From NCBI RefSeq assembly GCF_000372725.1, contig NW_005201792.1:313440-377439 (forward strand): DNA of 64,000 nt, in the 5' to 3' direction. The notes beneath the pieces are model-generated. The model was not told the DNA's origin. It saw nothing but the letters and a program-made list of their open reading frames with translations, and ran no database searches. The position numbers were made by a program, and so were the translations under genes. The DNA comes from Emiliania huxleyi CCMP1516. Lineage: Eukaryota; Haptophyta; Isochrysidales; Noelaerhabdaceae. Positions 30,676 through 41,315 of this stretch are shown piece by piece (the stretch's first letter is position 1; each line of letters begins with the position of its first letter).

Positions 30676-31689
30676 ATGCCACCCTCGCCGGCGCTGCCGC
30701 TCTGGCCGGGCGTCCCTCCGCACGACCGCGCTCCGGCGGACGCCCTCGTCAGCCGCATCGGCGGCGCGGTTCTGGGCGGCCCATCGCCGCCGGCTCTGAC
30801 TCCGTGGCTCCTGCAGCCGAGCTCGCAGCCTCGCCCCCTGGTCGTGGTCATGCCCGGGGGCGGGTATGTCCGGCTGAGCACGGTCGACGAGGGCGAAACG
30901 GTGTGCGAGTGGCTCAACTCAATCGGATACCACGCCGCGGTCTTGGTCTATCGTGTGCTCCGGCTCCACCCGGCGCCGCTGCTGGATGCCCGGCGCGCCA
31001 TCCAGCTCGTTCGTCAGCATGCACACGAATGGGGTGTCTCGGGCGTCGGCGTGATCGGCTTCAGTGCTGGAGGCCACCTCGCTGGCCACGTCGCTCTCTC
31101 CTGGGACGCAGCTCTGGCGCGCCGGCTCGATTCGCAGATGCGTGAGGAGGGCGATCGACCCGCCTCGAAGCTGGCGCGGCCAGACGCGGCGCTGCTGGCG
31201 TACCCTGTGGTGTCAGCTCACAACACGAGTGTTGTGCGCGCGGGAGGAGGGAGCTGGCGCTGCAGCAGCTTCGCGTGCATTGGGCCCAAGGCGGCGGGGC
31301 GGCGCGCCAAGTTGAGCGGGAGGCCATCCGAGAGGCCCCTTCGCCACCACGGTTCGATCGCCACACTGCTCGGCTGGGGCGCGGACGCGTCGCCACTGGG
31401 CAACGAGAGCGATGTCTCCCTCGAGGACATCGCCCGCGCCGCCGCGTCGCCGCCGCCGCCCTTCTTCATCTGGCACACCGAGGATGACTCTGTCGTGCCC
31501 AGCGAGAATAGCGAGGTGCTCGTGCGGGCGCTGCGCGCGCGCTCCTTTCCGGTGGAATATCACCTGTTTCAAGGGAAGCATCTCAAGCACGGGCTCGGCA
31601 TGGCCTCCAACCTTGCGGCGCGCCGCGACGTGGAGACTGGGCGGTGGCCCAAGCTCGCGGAGGGGTGGCTACGGCGGGTGCTCCTTTGA
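30676..31689 (+). CDS. Alpha/beta-hydrolase (BD-FAE/acetyl-xylan-esterase-like)
   Basis: Single exon, 337 aa, first ATG. Motifs: oxyanion-hole region VVVMPGGGYVRLS, nucleophile elbow IGFSAGGHLAGH, acid region FIWHTEDDSVVP and His region FQGKHLKHGLGMA. This order and spacing fit the esterase/lipase subgroup that includes acetyl-xylan esterases and formylkynurenine-formamidase-like enzymes. A likely substrate is a small ester. An insertion of about 60 residues (near 190-250) separates the lid and acid regions. No signal peptide. Confidence 0.85.
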   Translation: MPPSPALPLWPGVPPHDRAPADALVSRIGGAVLGGPSPPALTPWLLQPSSQPRPLVVVMPGGGYVRLSTVDEGETVCEWLNSIGYHAAVLVYRVLRLHPAPLLDARRAIQLVRQHAHEWGVSGVGVIGFSAGGHLAGHVALSWDAALARRLDSQMREEGDRPASKLARPDAALLAYPVVSAHNTSVVRAGGGSWRCSSFACIGPKAAGRRAKLSGRPSERPLRHHGSIATLLGWGADASPLGNESDVSLEDIARAAASPPPPFFIWHTEDDSVVPSENSEVLVRALRARSFPVEYHLFQGKHLKHGLGMASNLAARRDVETGRWPKLAEGWLRRVLL

Positions 31690-31730
31690 GATTACATAGT
31701 CCCTTGATCGAGACCAGTCCAAGCGTCTCT

Positions 31731-31764
31731 GAAAGAAAACGGACAACCCAAGGGAGGGATGGGA
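31731..31764. repeat. Dispersed 34-bp sequence, copy 1
   Basis: gaaagaaaacggacaaccca then agggagggatggga, downstream of the hydrolase. It is nearly identical to 50575-50607 and is partly matched in reverse at about 43088-43130. Confidence 0.75.
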
Positions 31765-31892
31765 AGAAGCACCAAAGGATCAGGCTCGCGAAGTTCTTTC
31801 TTTTTGGCATAGTACTAGCACGCGCCAGTTCGCACCTGTGTCGAGCCTGTGTGCTGTGAGTGATAGTTGGTTCTTTAAATTCTTTTTGGCAC

Positions 31893-32962
31893 ATGCGTCG
31901 ATCCAGCGCGTCTCGCGTGCCGCCGCCGGCCAAGCGCAGTCGACGTGACGACGCCCCAGCCAGTTCCACGGCGGCGGACCTTCATCTCCTTCCCGGTCTG
32001 GAGGCGGCTCACGCCGCGGCGCGTCTCGCCTACTGGTCGGATACGTACCGTGCTGAGGTGCCTTCGCCCACCGTGCTCCGGGGCGTGCTCAGCGCCGAGG
32101 AGGTCGCAGCCTGCTGCGCGCTCGCCTCCGCCTCTGGCCGTCGCTCAGAGCCTACCACTGCCTGGAGGACTCCGCCGCCTGTGTGCCCAGCGCTGGCCGA
32201 GTGCGTGAGCTCCCGCGCTCCGTGGCAGCATCCTTCTGCCCTCGGTGACGGACCGGCCACCCTTGTGTCCCCGCAGCGCTTGCTTTGACGTCGTCTACAC
32301 CGCCGAACACGTGGCGCTCTTCCTGCACCGTGACGGCCTGTTTGCAGACAGGTGCAAGCACCTCCTTGCCAAGGCGACAGCGTGCCAGAGCTGCTCCCGA
32401 GGCCGGCATTACTCCCCACCGACCACGACGCGCCACTCCAGGTGGTGCGCGTGATGCGAGAGGGCGGGCGCGTCGACCCGGCCACAGAGCTGCAGGTGCG
32501 CTGCGTCGAGCTGCACTCGTACTCCGAGGGAGGCGCGCGGCCTCACTCTCACGCACGCACCGACGCGGCCGTGCCTGTGAACACGCGGCAAGCCTTTGGA
32601 GACCCTCCCCAGGAGCGCTCGACGCGCCGCTGCACCGCGACTCTGGCTCGCTGCTCACCCTGTCGGTGCAGCTCTGCGAGGCGGGCCGCTTCGAGGGAGG
32701 CGACTTTGTCACCTTCCGAGAGGGCGAGCCGGAGAGGCACCGCCTCGAGCGAGGCGCCACCGCCGCGGCCGCCCCCACCCATCTGCGCTCTCTGCGCCGG
32801 CCGCCTGAGTCGCCCCGCCCCGCCTTGCGAGCCGCAGGCGACGGAGTGCTGCTGAGCTCGATGGAGCTGCACAATGTCACCCGGGTCACCCGCGGGACTC
32901 GCGTCTCCCTCGTCGTTGAGCTCTGGTCCGAGCCGGCCAACAGCCACGACCGGTTCGAGTAA
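31893..32962 (+). CDS. 2-oxoglutarate/Fe(II)-dependent oxygenase (prolyl-hydroxylase-like)
   Basis: Four exons, 31893-32200, 32277-32373, 32442-32532 and 32613-32962, 281 aa. The spliced core reads RCVELHSYSEGG-ALDAPLHRDSGSLLTLSV then FEGGDFVTF, GDGVLLSSMELHNVTRV and GTRVSLVVELW. The iron ligands are His and Asp of LHRDSG and the His of MELHNV. The Arg of GTRVSL would bind 2-oxoglutarate. It likely hydroxylates a protein or small molecule; the target is unknown. The first 30 residues are basic (AKRSRRDD), possibly nuclear. Introns 2 and 3 are GC-AG; without them the catalytic HRD would be out of frame. Confidence 0.75.
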
Positions 32963-33492
32963 CTCACTTATTGATTGACGTGCACGCGCTGCTCAAACCG
33001 CACTTATGCCGCGGTTGACTGTCACTCTCTCGCCAGCTCGCACTGAGACTGACCCTCAACAGTCCACACACGGTTTTTATATGGGGTTTTGCAAGCGTAT
33101 TTTCACTCTCTCTCGCCGGTCGCGGGCGGGGCGGGGGGCCCCGGGGGCGGGGCGCGGCCTTACTAAGTTACCCCTTACTTATGTACTATCCTCAACGGTC
33201 TTAGTAGATAGAGTAGCGTAGTAACTGGTTGGGTAGGGACGGTAGTAGTATCTAAGTTCTGAGCCTGGAGGCCTAACGGGTCTAAGTGTGGCTAGCCACG
33301 CTGGAGTGCTTGCGCGGTCTAAGATATCAGCGGGAGCCTCTTACATCGGCTAAGTCGGCCGTGGACGGCCTGGGGCCAAGAGGCTCCCACCGTGATCAAC
33401 GTACAACGATACGGCGCAGCCCCCAAATTTTCTTCGCCTGCGGCATGGCCTGCGGCGGGCGATCGATCCTCCTCATGCTCAGCAATCGCCGC
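32963..33492. other. Intergenic, no gene seen
   Basis: Lower GC from 33160 to 33330; no feature recognised. Confidence 0.5.
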
Positions 33493-33902
33493 TCAGCATC
33501 CTCCTCTTCCGATTCTCGTTGCTGCTTCTTGAGCGCAATCTTCGGCGACTTCTAGCCAAACAGTTCTCACAAATAGCCTCAAGCTCAAACAAACGCATGT
33601 CAGAGAAGCCTGTGTATGCTGGTCCTCTTTGAACGATCCGCGCGTGAGGTAGCATAGGGCCTTGTACCCTTGTTGGCAGCAGCCAGCTTGTTGCGCTGCT
33701 TCGTTGCGATGAGCTGATTGGGATCGCAGAAGTGCATGCCGCGCCCGCCGCTTCGCCGCAGCCGCCTTAAGACACGCATAGCGGCAGCACATGTTACGTT
33801 GCGCGTACTTGAGCAGGCGTTGCGCGCCGCAAGTAGCGCACTGGCCCTGGGAGAAGGCGATATGGCGTCGTGCGCGGCATACGTTGGTCGGGACGCGTCC
33901 AG
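33493..33902 (-). pseudogene. Cys-rich fragment, unrecognised
   Basis: Minus strand, open from about 33902: RHIAFSQGQCATCGAQRLLK then YAQRNMCCRYACLKAAAAKR. The CxxC...CCxxxC spacing could be a small zinc-binding unit. In another frame at 33555-33412 is KKQQRESEEEDAERRLLSMR, also protein-like. There are no clean splice sites, so it is a relic or a misread gene. Confidence 0.3.
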
Positions 33903-34196
33903 GACCAGGTATTTTTCGGGTAAACCTGAAGGCTTTTCAGGTATACCCGAGTTTTACCCGGAGTTTGCCTGATGTCGTCTAAGTTCATGGCCCCTGACCA
34001 TACAGCGTCTAAGTCCGAGCCCGGCTCCGTGCGGGGGCTAAGTTGAGCGCTCGCTCGCTGCAGAGGCTAAGTGTAGAGCGACCCTCTAGCCCTAATACCC
34101 AACCATTGCGTAAGTACATGGCATATGCTACCGCTTAGTGGGCACATGTACAACATGTGCAACATGCACATGCACAACAACAACATGTACATGTGA

Positions 34197-34472
34197 CATG
34201 CGCATGCACATGCGGCCGGGCTCGGACATGCGGCCGGGCACGCCGAAAACGCCACGGGGCGACCGGTCCTCGTCGCGAGCGCCCTCTGGCCGCAGTACGC
34301 ATGCAAAGAGTTCGGCGGAGCCGGCTGGGCGGCGACCGTGTTGCGATGCTCCAAGCACACCGCAATCGTCCGGTTCACGATTGCCACGACGCGTGATGGC
34401 CGACCGTACGAGGACGCGCGCGTCCCGCTCAACCAACTGCGGCCGCTGCCTCCGCGACAACTGGCCGCATAA
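34197..34472 (+). pseudogene. Terminal fragment of an element-type protein
   Basis: Open frame without a start between a stop at 34194 and TAA at 34470. It reads VASALWPQYACKEFGGAGWA, ATVLRCSKHTAIVRFTIATT and DGRPYEDARVPLNQLRPLPP. It looks like a small SH3/chromo-like beta domain as seen at the ends of mobile-element polyproteins, but I cannot assign it. An ACATG-rich simple repeat (34140-34230) precedes it and a tandem array follows at once. Confidence 0.4.
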
Positions 34473-34483
34473 GGCGCGCTGCA

Positions 34484-34799
34484 GGGGGTGGAACCCATTA
34501 TAATCACCAACAGGGTGGAACCCAACATTATCACCGCAGGGTGGAACCCATTATAATCACCGCAGGGTGGAACCCATTATAATCACCGCAGGGTGGAACC
34601 CAACATAATCACCGCAGGGTGGAACCCATTATAATCACCGCAGGCTGGAACCCAATATAATCACCGCAGGGTGGAACCCAAGATAATCACCAACAGGGTG
34701 GAACCCAATATAATCACCACAGGGTGGAACCCAAGATATTCACCGCAGGGTGCAACCCAACATAATCACCAACAGGGTGGAACCCAACATAATCACCAC
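34484..34799 (+). repeat. 26/27-bp tandem array, 12 units
   Basis: Unit like ggtggaacccaacataatca + ccgcag, with variation at aacattat/attataat/aagatatt and at ccgca/ccaaca. Units are adjacent without spacers. Confidence 0.9.
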
Positions 34800-34856
34800 G
34801 CTACTACCCGGCTTGCGAGTAGGGAGGAGGAAGCTGCGCTGCGCAAGCACGGGCGG

Positions 34857-35380
34857 GAGGGGCTTCTCCTGCGGAGTCGTGCGTGCGCAGGGCTCCTCTT
34901 TGCTTTCTTCTACTCCCTACTATCATCTCGTTCCCGTCCTACCAGAGAAGGTTACTTCCCCCAGGATTGGTCTTCTCTGCCTGCGGGAACACCCTTGGGC
35001 GGCCGGGTGGGGCTGCGGCTGGAGATAGGTAAGCATGGCTCGGTAGAGCCGAGACCCCGTGTTGAGGCGGCGCTCCTGTGGGCGGCTGTGGAATCGGGAG
35101 ATATTCGGCAGGCATATCTCCCGATCTCATCCCAGTGATGGACGTCCGTACGTCCCTTCTGAGTGATTGTGTTTCGGACGGCCCTTCGTTGTGTTCTCCC
35201 CCGTCCGCCAGCGAGACTGGCTCAGTCGCTGGCGGCCGCAGTTCTCTGTGACCCACCCACCTCTCCCTTGTGTTTTGTCTGGGGAGGGGCTTCTCCTGCG
35301 GAGTCGTGCGTGCGCAGGGCTCCTCTTTGCTTTCTTCTACTCCCTACTATCATCTCGTTCCCGTCCTACCAGAGAATGTT
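34857..35380 (+). repeat. 98-bp direct repeat pair
   Basis: 34857-34953 and 35283-35380 are nearly identical (ggaggggcttctcctgcgga to gtcctaccagagaa). No gene is recognised between them or up to 35967. A Pro-rich open frame on the minus strand (35700-35464, SYMDMEMDMDEPAPP) could be a 3' exon of the ankyrin gene. Confidence 0.8.
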
Positions 35381-35967
35381 CAGAGAGATCGTCTGAGGGT
35401 GCGCGCGAAATCACACAGAGAAAGAAATACTATTTGAAAACGGATCATTTACGTTTACACGAGTCAAGACAGTGAACACAGGTTCAAGACCGGCTCGCAG
35501 CAAACGTCAAGCTTCGCGATCGCGACACCGCCCGGCGCTATTCCCTGAGCCCGCTTTGCCTCACGCTCACCGGCTGGCGGTGCAGACGCCAGAGGAGGAG
35601 CGGGCTCGTCCATGTCCATCTCCATGTCCATGTAGCTCGTGGGCGGGGACGCTGGTGGCGGAGGCGGCGCGGCCGATATTGGTGTCGATGCTGGGGCCAT
35701 TGGTGGGCGGCCGTCCTGCGCACCTTCAGCAGGTGGATCCCTCTCACCCTTGCGATCAGCACCATCGCTCCAACGCTGCCCTCCTTTAGCCGCCCTCCTC
35801 CCCCGTCCGGCCTCCTGTCCAGCCTCCCCATCCTCTCCTGCCTCCTACAGGTTGAGATTCCGACTCAGAACATAGTAGGTCGGGCACTGACTATCTGGGC
35901 TGTTGGGGCGCAAGCCACGAGCCAAGTCCAAAGGCCACTCTCCCCCGCCGCCGCTAGCGAAGCGCGG

Positions 35968-37012
35968 CTACGTCCTCACCAGCAAGCGAACAACGTCGTG
36001 GCATTCGTTGCGAAGCGCGAGGAAGTGTGCTGTCCCTCGCCGCTCCCGAGCCGTTAGGTGGCTGCCAAAGCGATCGAGCAGCAGCCGCACAACCTCCACG
36101 TTCCTACAGTTGATCATCTGTCGGTCGCAAAGAAGTCGCCGCTCCCTGCCGGTAGGGACGGTTGGGCTGCCCGCTCTCGCAGGCGAGGTGCCACGGGCTC
36201 ATGCCGTAGCGGTCCTCGGAGAGGAGCTGACACGGAGAGTCCTAGATGGCAGGGGTAAGAAGCTTGCGTAAACCTGAGGCGAGGCGGCTAGTCGTGTCGG
36301 GGTGGCGCTGCGAGCCTGCAAGAGGGCCACGACTGCTTGCAGATGGCCGCCCGCCTGAGGTTGCAGGTCACACGCGCTCAATTCCCTCGAAAACGTGTAT
36401 CCTTGCATCCGCCACACTGCCATGCAATCTGGTGCGTGTCTCATCCCACAGCTGTGTGTCGCGCCTTGTCCTCCTCGCTGCTCGTTTCTCCCACCAAGCC
36501 TATTGTGCAATCTAGAATGCCCACCGCAGCAAGGTGTAGAGGCGTTTGGCGGTCTGAGTCCACCTGTGCGATCCAATACGCGATGGTGCCCGCGCACCGG
36601 TGCTACTGCGCTACCGGGCGTCCTATGCGGCGAGCGACTTGGTGCCCAAGGGATCTGGGTGGCAGGGTGTGGGATGCCAACGGACAATGTCGGTCGACGC
36701 TCCATGGGCGAGCAGCAGCTTGATCGACTCAGCCTGGCCCGCGTCACTAGCGAGGTGCAGCAGGGTGTGCTCTTCCTCGACGGTGGCGTTCACGTCTAGA
36801 AAGTGCTCATGGAGCCAGCTGCCCAGCACGTCTGTGTCGCCCGCCCTTGACGCCGCAATGGCTCCGTGGACGTCGGGCGGTGGCAATGGAGCCACGGCGG
36901 TCCGGCGTGGAGACCAAGGGCTCAGAGAGGCAAAGAACGGGCCTGTGCGAGGAGACGCGCCGCTCCGACACGGATCCGCTCCCGTGCTGTCCGCCTTTGC
37001 GCGCTCTGGCAT
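35968..37012 (-). CDS. Ankyrin-repeat protein
   Basis: Five exons on the minus strand: 37012-36686, 36563-36528, 36354-36274, 36226-36171 and 36103-35968; 211 aa. Splicing builds successive ankyrin repeats: EEHTLLHLASDAGQAESIKL then LLAHGASTDI; VDSDRQTPLHLAAGGHLQAV then VALLQARSA; LLSEDRYGMSPWHLACESGN then VEVVRLLLDRFG. The TPLHLAA-GGHLQAV and ACES-GNVEVVRLL consensus only appear when introns 2 and 4 are taken as GC-AG. Such repeats bind proteins; the partner is unknown. The final CTG|gtgagg could be a donor leading to more exons, so the C-terminus may be longer. Confidence 0.75.
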
Positions 37013-37737
37013 GAGCGGGGGGCTTCAGTTACATGGGAGAGTTCGCGGGTTTCTTTTATTCATTTTCAAATATTTCTGCCGCGAACGGATGGATGGATGC
37101 GGCTTGCGGCCTGTCTCTCCACGTGCATCCTACCAATCGTGAAAAATATTATTGTGCTAAAAGCAGTACACGGGTAGAAACAAAAAGAAATCTAAAGCAT
37201 ACATGTAAGAAAATGTCAGCAGTCCTCCTCCGGGAATGTACTACACACATACACTCGGGCCGAGAGGGAAAAGGCCCTTGACTTTGCTCAGGGCGCAGGG
37301 CAGGTTGACGGCGTCTGGACTCTGGTACCTCGACTCCAAGAAACTGAAGCTTGCACTCGACAGGTGGGAGCGGAGGAACGACTCCGACGCAAGCTCTCTC
37401 CCACAATCTCTCGCACAATCTCTCGATGTCTCGAACCCAGTGAGCGCGGCAGTGATGACTACCCCATCCTCTCCGAAGATTCGTTCACCGGCTTCTCAGA
37501 CTGCGCTGAGTGGTAGGGCCCCAAGGGCCTAGAAATCGCGCCTGCCTCTCCCTTTTCTCCCAGTAAGCTAAAAGTACGTACACTGAGAGAGAGAGCGAGA
37601 GCACTTGGAGCACTTGGAGTGCAGTCATCAGCCTCACATCCAGGACCGGGGAGCTGAGGAGAGATTCCTGTCCCTTTTCAGAGAAAAGCCGCAGACGCGA
37701 CCTCAAGGATTGACGGCCTTCCCGCTTTGCATGCGAC
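37013..37737. other. Intergenic, no gene seen
   Basis: Includes an A/T-richer stretch (37050-37220) and, at about 37605-37632, gcacttggagcacttggagt + gcagt, also present at 17928-17953. Confidence 0.5.
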
Positions 37738-38106
37738 ATGGATCCCAAGCCGAGATCGACGAGTTCTTCACCATCGCAGGTGTCGACCCGACTCGCCAGC
37801 GACGACTTTGCCATCGGGACGCAGACGCGCGGCATGTGTCGGGCGCTTGCCGCTTTTGTGTCAGCTCTTCGCTTGGCCGTCGTCGCTCTCGGGCTGCACA
37901 TGTCCTCTTGCCCGGATGCTGGCGAGCGCTGGGAAGCGACGTTGGAAGGTGACACCTCCCGATCATGCATCGACACACCGGGGATGAAACAGGAGTGGTG
38001 GAGACTGAAAGGCGTGCACTGCGCGTCGCCGCCCCAGCCGCAATGGCGATGGCAGCTTGCCGCGAAGGGTGGCAAAGGCTGCCGCCTGCGACCGTGTATC
38101 CACTAG
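37738..38106 (+). CDS. Small hypothetical protein (weak)
   Basis: 122 aa, ATG to TAG, with a possible membrane segment (MCRALAAFVSALRLAVVALG). Opposing-strand frames of similar length overlap it, so coding status is doubtful. No family recognised. Confidence 0.2.
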   Translation: MDPKPRSTSSSPSQVSTRLASDDFAIGTQTRGMCRALAAFVSALRLAVVALGLHMSSCPDAGERWEATLEGDTSRSCIDTPGMKQEWWRLKGVHCASPPQPQWRWQLAAKGGKGCRLRPCIH

Positions 38107-38440
38107 TACTGTCCACTAGAGTTGTGCACGATGTTTACTGCTTTTAGCATACATGTTTCGCTCCCGCGAAATTCGAAAGGTAGAGCACGCGAGGGGGGGC
38201 CTAGGCGCGAACGCTGCGCGCGAGGAGGGGCGGTGGGCCTCGCCCTGCCAGGCCTCCCCCTTGACCGAATCCTTGGGCCCGGCCCATTCTCATAGGCTGC
38301 TCCCCACACCAGCAGCCGAGAGTGCGGGCGCGTGGGTCGCCAAACCACAACGAAAGTCTTAGAGTAAGATGTATCGCGCGCCTTCGCTTGGGGGGGGGGG
38401 GGGAGGAATCTTCGCGCCATCGCGCATGGTGAGCTATGAA

Positions 38441-38898
38441 CTAAGGTTATTCGGGTCCCTTTAGGGAGGCAAACCCTGCCCGCCCCCTAGAGCCCCAGGT
38501 AAGGCCCAGGTGTGTGGCAAGGCCCAGGTGACCAAAATCACCCCGTTTTGCCCATTTTCGGTCATCCGTCAAAATATCTGAAGATCCTACAATAGGATTC
38601 TCCCCAAACCTTGCTCAGCTGATCCAGCCTGGGGAGAGGACCAGCCCTGGGCAAAGAAACCAGCACCTCATCGGGCTTCCCTGAGCGTCACAGCTCGGTG
38701 ATCGCGCCGGCCGGACACCACTGAGACGGCCGTTCTGGGCATTGAACGGGACCTTCGGGGGCAAAGATATGGGCTCTATGGCTCAGACTGGACTCCTCTT
38801 GGTCCCTTCTGATGCCCTAGGCCACACCTGGGCCTTACCTGGGGCTCTCTAGGGGGCGGGCAGGGTTTGCCCCCCGAACTGGCCCGAAGAACCTTAAG
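38441..38898. mobile_element. TIR element, about 458 bp with ~78-bp terminal inverted repeats
   Basis: 38441-38518 is an imperfect reverse complement of 38819-38898. The best blocks are ccctgcccgccccctagag with its partner and ccaggtaaggcccaggtgtg with its partner; the outer ends are ctaaggttattcggg against cccgaagaaccttaag. The interior lacks ORFs. It is a MITE-like, non-autonomous element with ends unlike those at 26464. Between 38899 and 39287 I see no gene. Confidence 0.7.
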
Positions 38899-39287
38899 CG
38901 CACCCAGCGGGCCGGATGATCGGGAATCGGGCTACGGGCTAGAGAGCCCTGGCCATGGGGGTGCACGTTCGCAGCGAGGCGGCCGTCAAGTAAACACGGG
39001 TCTCCGAGGGCGATAGCGCCGGGTTCCCTCAAGTCCGCTTCGCAAGGTCTTTTCTCTCCTTTCCCTGGGGGCACCCCGCATTCCTCTTTCTTCCCGCACG
39101 AAGAAATTCTTCTGCTTCCCTTCGGTGTCGCTCCTCATCGCAAACTCCGTCAAGCAGTTCACCTTCGGGTTGCACTGAAAAAGATAACCCTTGGGAGAAG
39201 GAAGTTTGACCCGGGGTAAAAAGAAACAGGTGCGGTGCGACACCTGGCTCCTGGGCAGAGCCGGTGAACCTTCTTTTCTAGAAGGCC

Positions 39288-39600
39288 AGGATTGAGAGCA
39301 GCCTCGCTCTCAATCCTAGATGTCGAAGGATTGTGAGCAGCACTCCTCGCAATCGTAGCATCTCTGTCTGTGCGATTGTGAGCGCCTACGCTCGCAATTT
39401 TACATCTTCAGGACTAAGAGCAGCTCCGCTCCCAAGATGACTGGTGACGCTTACGACTACTTCCAGCGCGCTCGCAATCCGAGCAAAGTCTGGGATTACG
39501 AGCAGCACTGCTCACAGTCCTAGCAACATGCCTCCGATTGCGAGCAGTAGCGCTCGCAATCCTACATCTTGTAGGACTAATGAGCGGCGGTGCTCACAAT
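39288..39600. repeat. Array of about seven small hairpins
   Basis: Repeated imperfect palindromes built on GATTGNGAGC...GCTCNCAATC. H1 39288-39317 has a perfect 12-bp stem and 6-nt loop AGCCTC. H2 is 39329-39354, H3 39374-39398, H4 39411-39436 (weaker) and H5 39493-39520 (GAGCAG/CTGCTC core). H6 39536-39561 has a perfect 10-bp stem and loop AGTAGC. H7 is around 39572-39602. Spacing is 30-60 bp, with short connectors such as tacatctt between several of them. Confidence 0.8.
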
Positions 39601-39876
39601 CGTACCAAACAAAGGCCCTCGCGCTGACCCCTTACCCCCTGTATGTATGTATGTAGGTAGGAAGGTGAAGAACAGCCAGGCTCGGACTGGACACCAACGC
39701 GGTATGGGTGGACGCTGGACAGATGAATGATGACGACACGCACGAGCGACACACAGACACAAACAGGCTCACAAGACACACAGCCAGCTGGCTGCCACAC
39801 ACCCATTCTTCCTGTCGTTGCTACCCTTCCCCCCAAACACCTCGCAAGAGGGCGCATCTTGCAACACATCTCCAAC

Positions 39877-40803
39877 ATGCAGTTGCTGCTATCGTCTTTT
39901 GCCACGCTGCACCAGCCTCTGCCGCGATTCACTTGCGCTCGGTTGCCGCTAATCCACATGAACGTTGTCGATCGCACGCCACCGTGGTCATTTAACTTCA
40001 CCGGCGTCGAGCCGACGTACACCGTGACGGACTGGGCCGCTGCTCGTTCGGTGATGGCTGAGTACCTAAACGTCGCCCGTGCGAGCCGCGGTGCCATGTT
40101 TAGCGGCTGGACGTGCGCTGGCGACAAGCTCTCCTGTCGCGAGGCCTTTGGCGACGCCAGCTTCGCGGCTGAGCACCTTGTCGCTGCCCGTGAGACCCTT
40201 GCGAAGCTGCAGGCCGTGGCGACGCTTGAGGAGGTGCGGGTGTACACACCCGCAGCCGACGCTGCGCTGATGGAGGCGGCAAGAGAAGCCTTTTCTGCCG
40301 ACGTGCAGCTGCTGGAGTTGGACGGCGGCGCGACTGCGCTCGTCCGGCCGTGGGGAGGCATGTCACGAGGATCGGAGTTTTGTTCGCTGACGGTCGACTT
40401 TGCGGTGTCGGACTGGGCCGCGGCCGCGCCGCTGATGCAGCGCTGCGTCGAGCTCGCTGTGGTGGAGGGGAAGGGGTGCATCTACTTTGGGTTCAGCCGC
40501 AACGCGGGCTGCCAGCTGGTGTGTCGGTCGGCCTACGCCACCGCAGACGCGCTCGAGGCCCACCTCCGCGGCGCGTCCCCTCTCGCCGCCGCCGTCGGGA
40601 CGCTCTCCGAGGATGGCGAGATTGCGACGCTCGACGCGGCGCGGTTGGATGCGCCGGCGGCCACCCTCGAGGCGATGCGCGCGGACACACTCGAGTACCA
40701 TGGGTGCAAGGTGCAGCCCTTCTCCATCGACCCGAGAGAGGGCGGCTTTCAGCGATTCGAGCTGACAGGCTACAACATGGGGCTGCTGGACCTCAATAAG
40801 TGA
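39877..40803 (+). CDS. Two-repeat dimeric alpha+beta barrel (ABM-like) protein
   Basis: 308 aa from ATG 39877; the frame is open to 39727 and a later ATG at 39958 is possible. Two homologous halves follow: YTVTDWAAARSVMAEYLNVA with GAMFSGWTCAGDKLSCREAF, and FAVSDWAAAAPLMQRCVELA with CIYFGFSRNAGCQLVCRSAY. Each continues as a helix-rich stretch ending in ADAALMEAAREAF or APAATLEAMRADTL. The strand-helix pattern and the tandem copies fit antibiotic-biosynthesis-monooxygenase/stress-response alpha+beta barrels, which form a barrel from two such units. No catalytic residues can be assigned. The N-terminus (MQLLLSSFATLHQPLPRF) could be an organelle-targeting peptide. Confidence 0.65.
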   Translation: MQLLLSSFATLHQPLPRFTCARLPLIHMNVVDRTPPWSFNFTGVEPTYTVTDWAAARSVMAEYLNVARASRGAMFSGWTCAGDKLSCREAFGDASFAAEHLVAARETLAKLQAVATLEEVRVYTPAADAALMEAAREAFSADVQLLELDGGATALVRPWGGMSRGSEFCSLTVDFAVSDWAAAAPLMQRCVELAVVEGKGCIYFGFSRNAGCQLVCRSAYATADALEAHLRGASPLAAAVGTLSEDGEIATLDAARLDAPAATLEAMRADTLEYHGCKVQPFSIDPREGGFQRFELTGYNMGLLDLNK

Positions 40804-41315
40804 GCCCTGACTTCCATGAACCCGAACGCGGCCCAACTTGTCTGCGGACCATACTGCCGCCCGCACATGCAACATGTCTCTGCAGGAAGGAACGAAAAGA
40901 AGCCATCGCGATACGTCCCTGGGTGTTCGTTCTCTTCGTAGAGCTCTATCCCAGTTTAATACGTCGTATGTTACCCACGGCCTCACGTGTGACACATTTC
41001 TAATTTGAATGATTTCCATGCTAGACTCACCGAATATTAGATCTCGCTTCTCGCAACGTTGCGCTACTGGCTACACGTGCACATCTCTCGGCGGGGGGGG
41101 CCGCGGCGCCGGCGGCGCGGGGCCGGCCCCTCATCGTCGTCATCCCTCATCGGCTCAATCGCGCAATGTAATTTATGTATATAAGTTGTATTCTCACGTT
41201 GTGTCACGGTAATCGCACCGAAGGCCGAGACGAGACGCGAGATCGAGCTCAAAACACGGTGTGGCAAGCACGGCAGGGTGATGGCGCTGCAAGTGTCGCT
41301 CTCCACCTCGACGTC
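40804..41315. other. Convergent intergenic region
   Basis: Between the barrel protein (plus) and the kinase (minus). A G-rich patch lies near 41090-41130 and an A/T-richer patch near 41165-41200; no gene seen. Confidence 0.5.

Noticed and set aside
34484..34799. Possible CRISPR array (regular 26-bp repeats)
   Set aside because: Units are adjacent with no unique spacers, and the DNA is eukaryotic; it is a plain tandem array.
39288..39600. Possible CRISPR or tRNA cluster from repeated palindromes
   Set aside because: Spacing is irregular, the repeats are diverged and no tRNA fold or spacer pattern is present.
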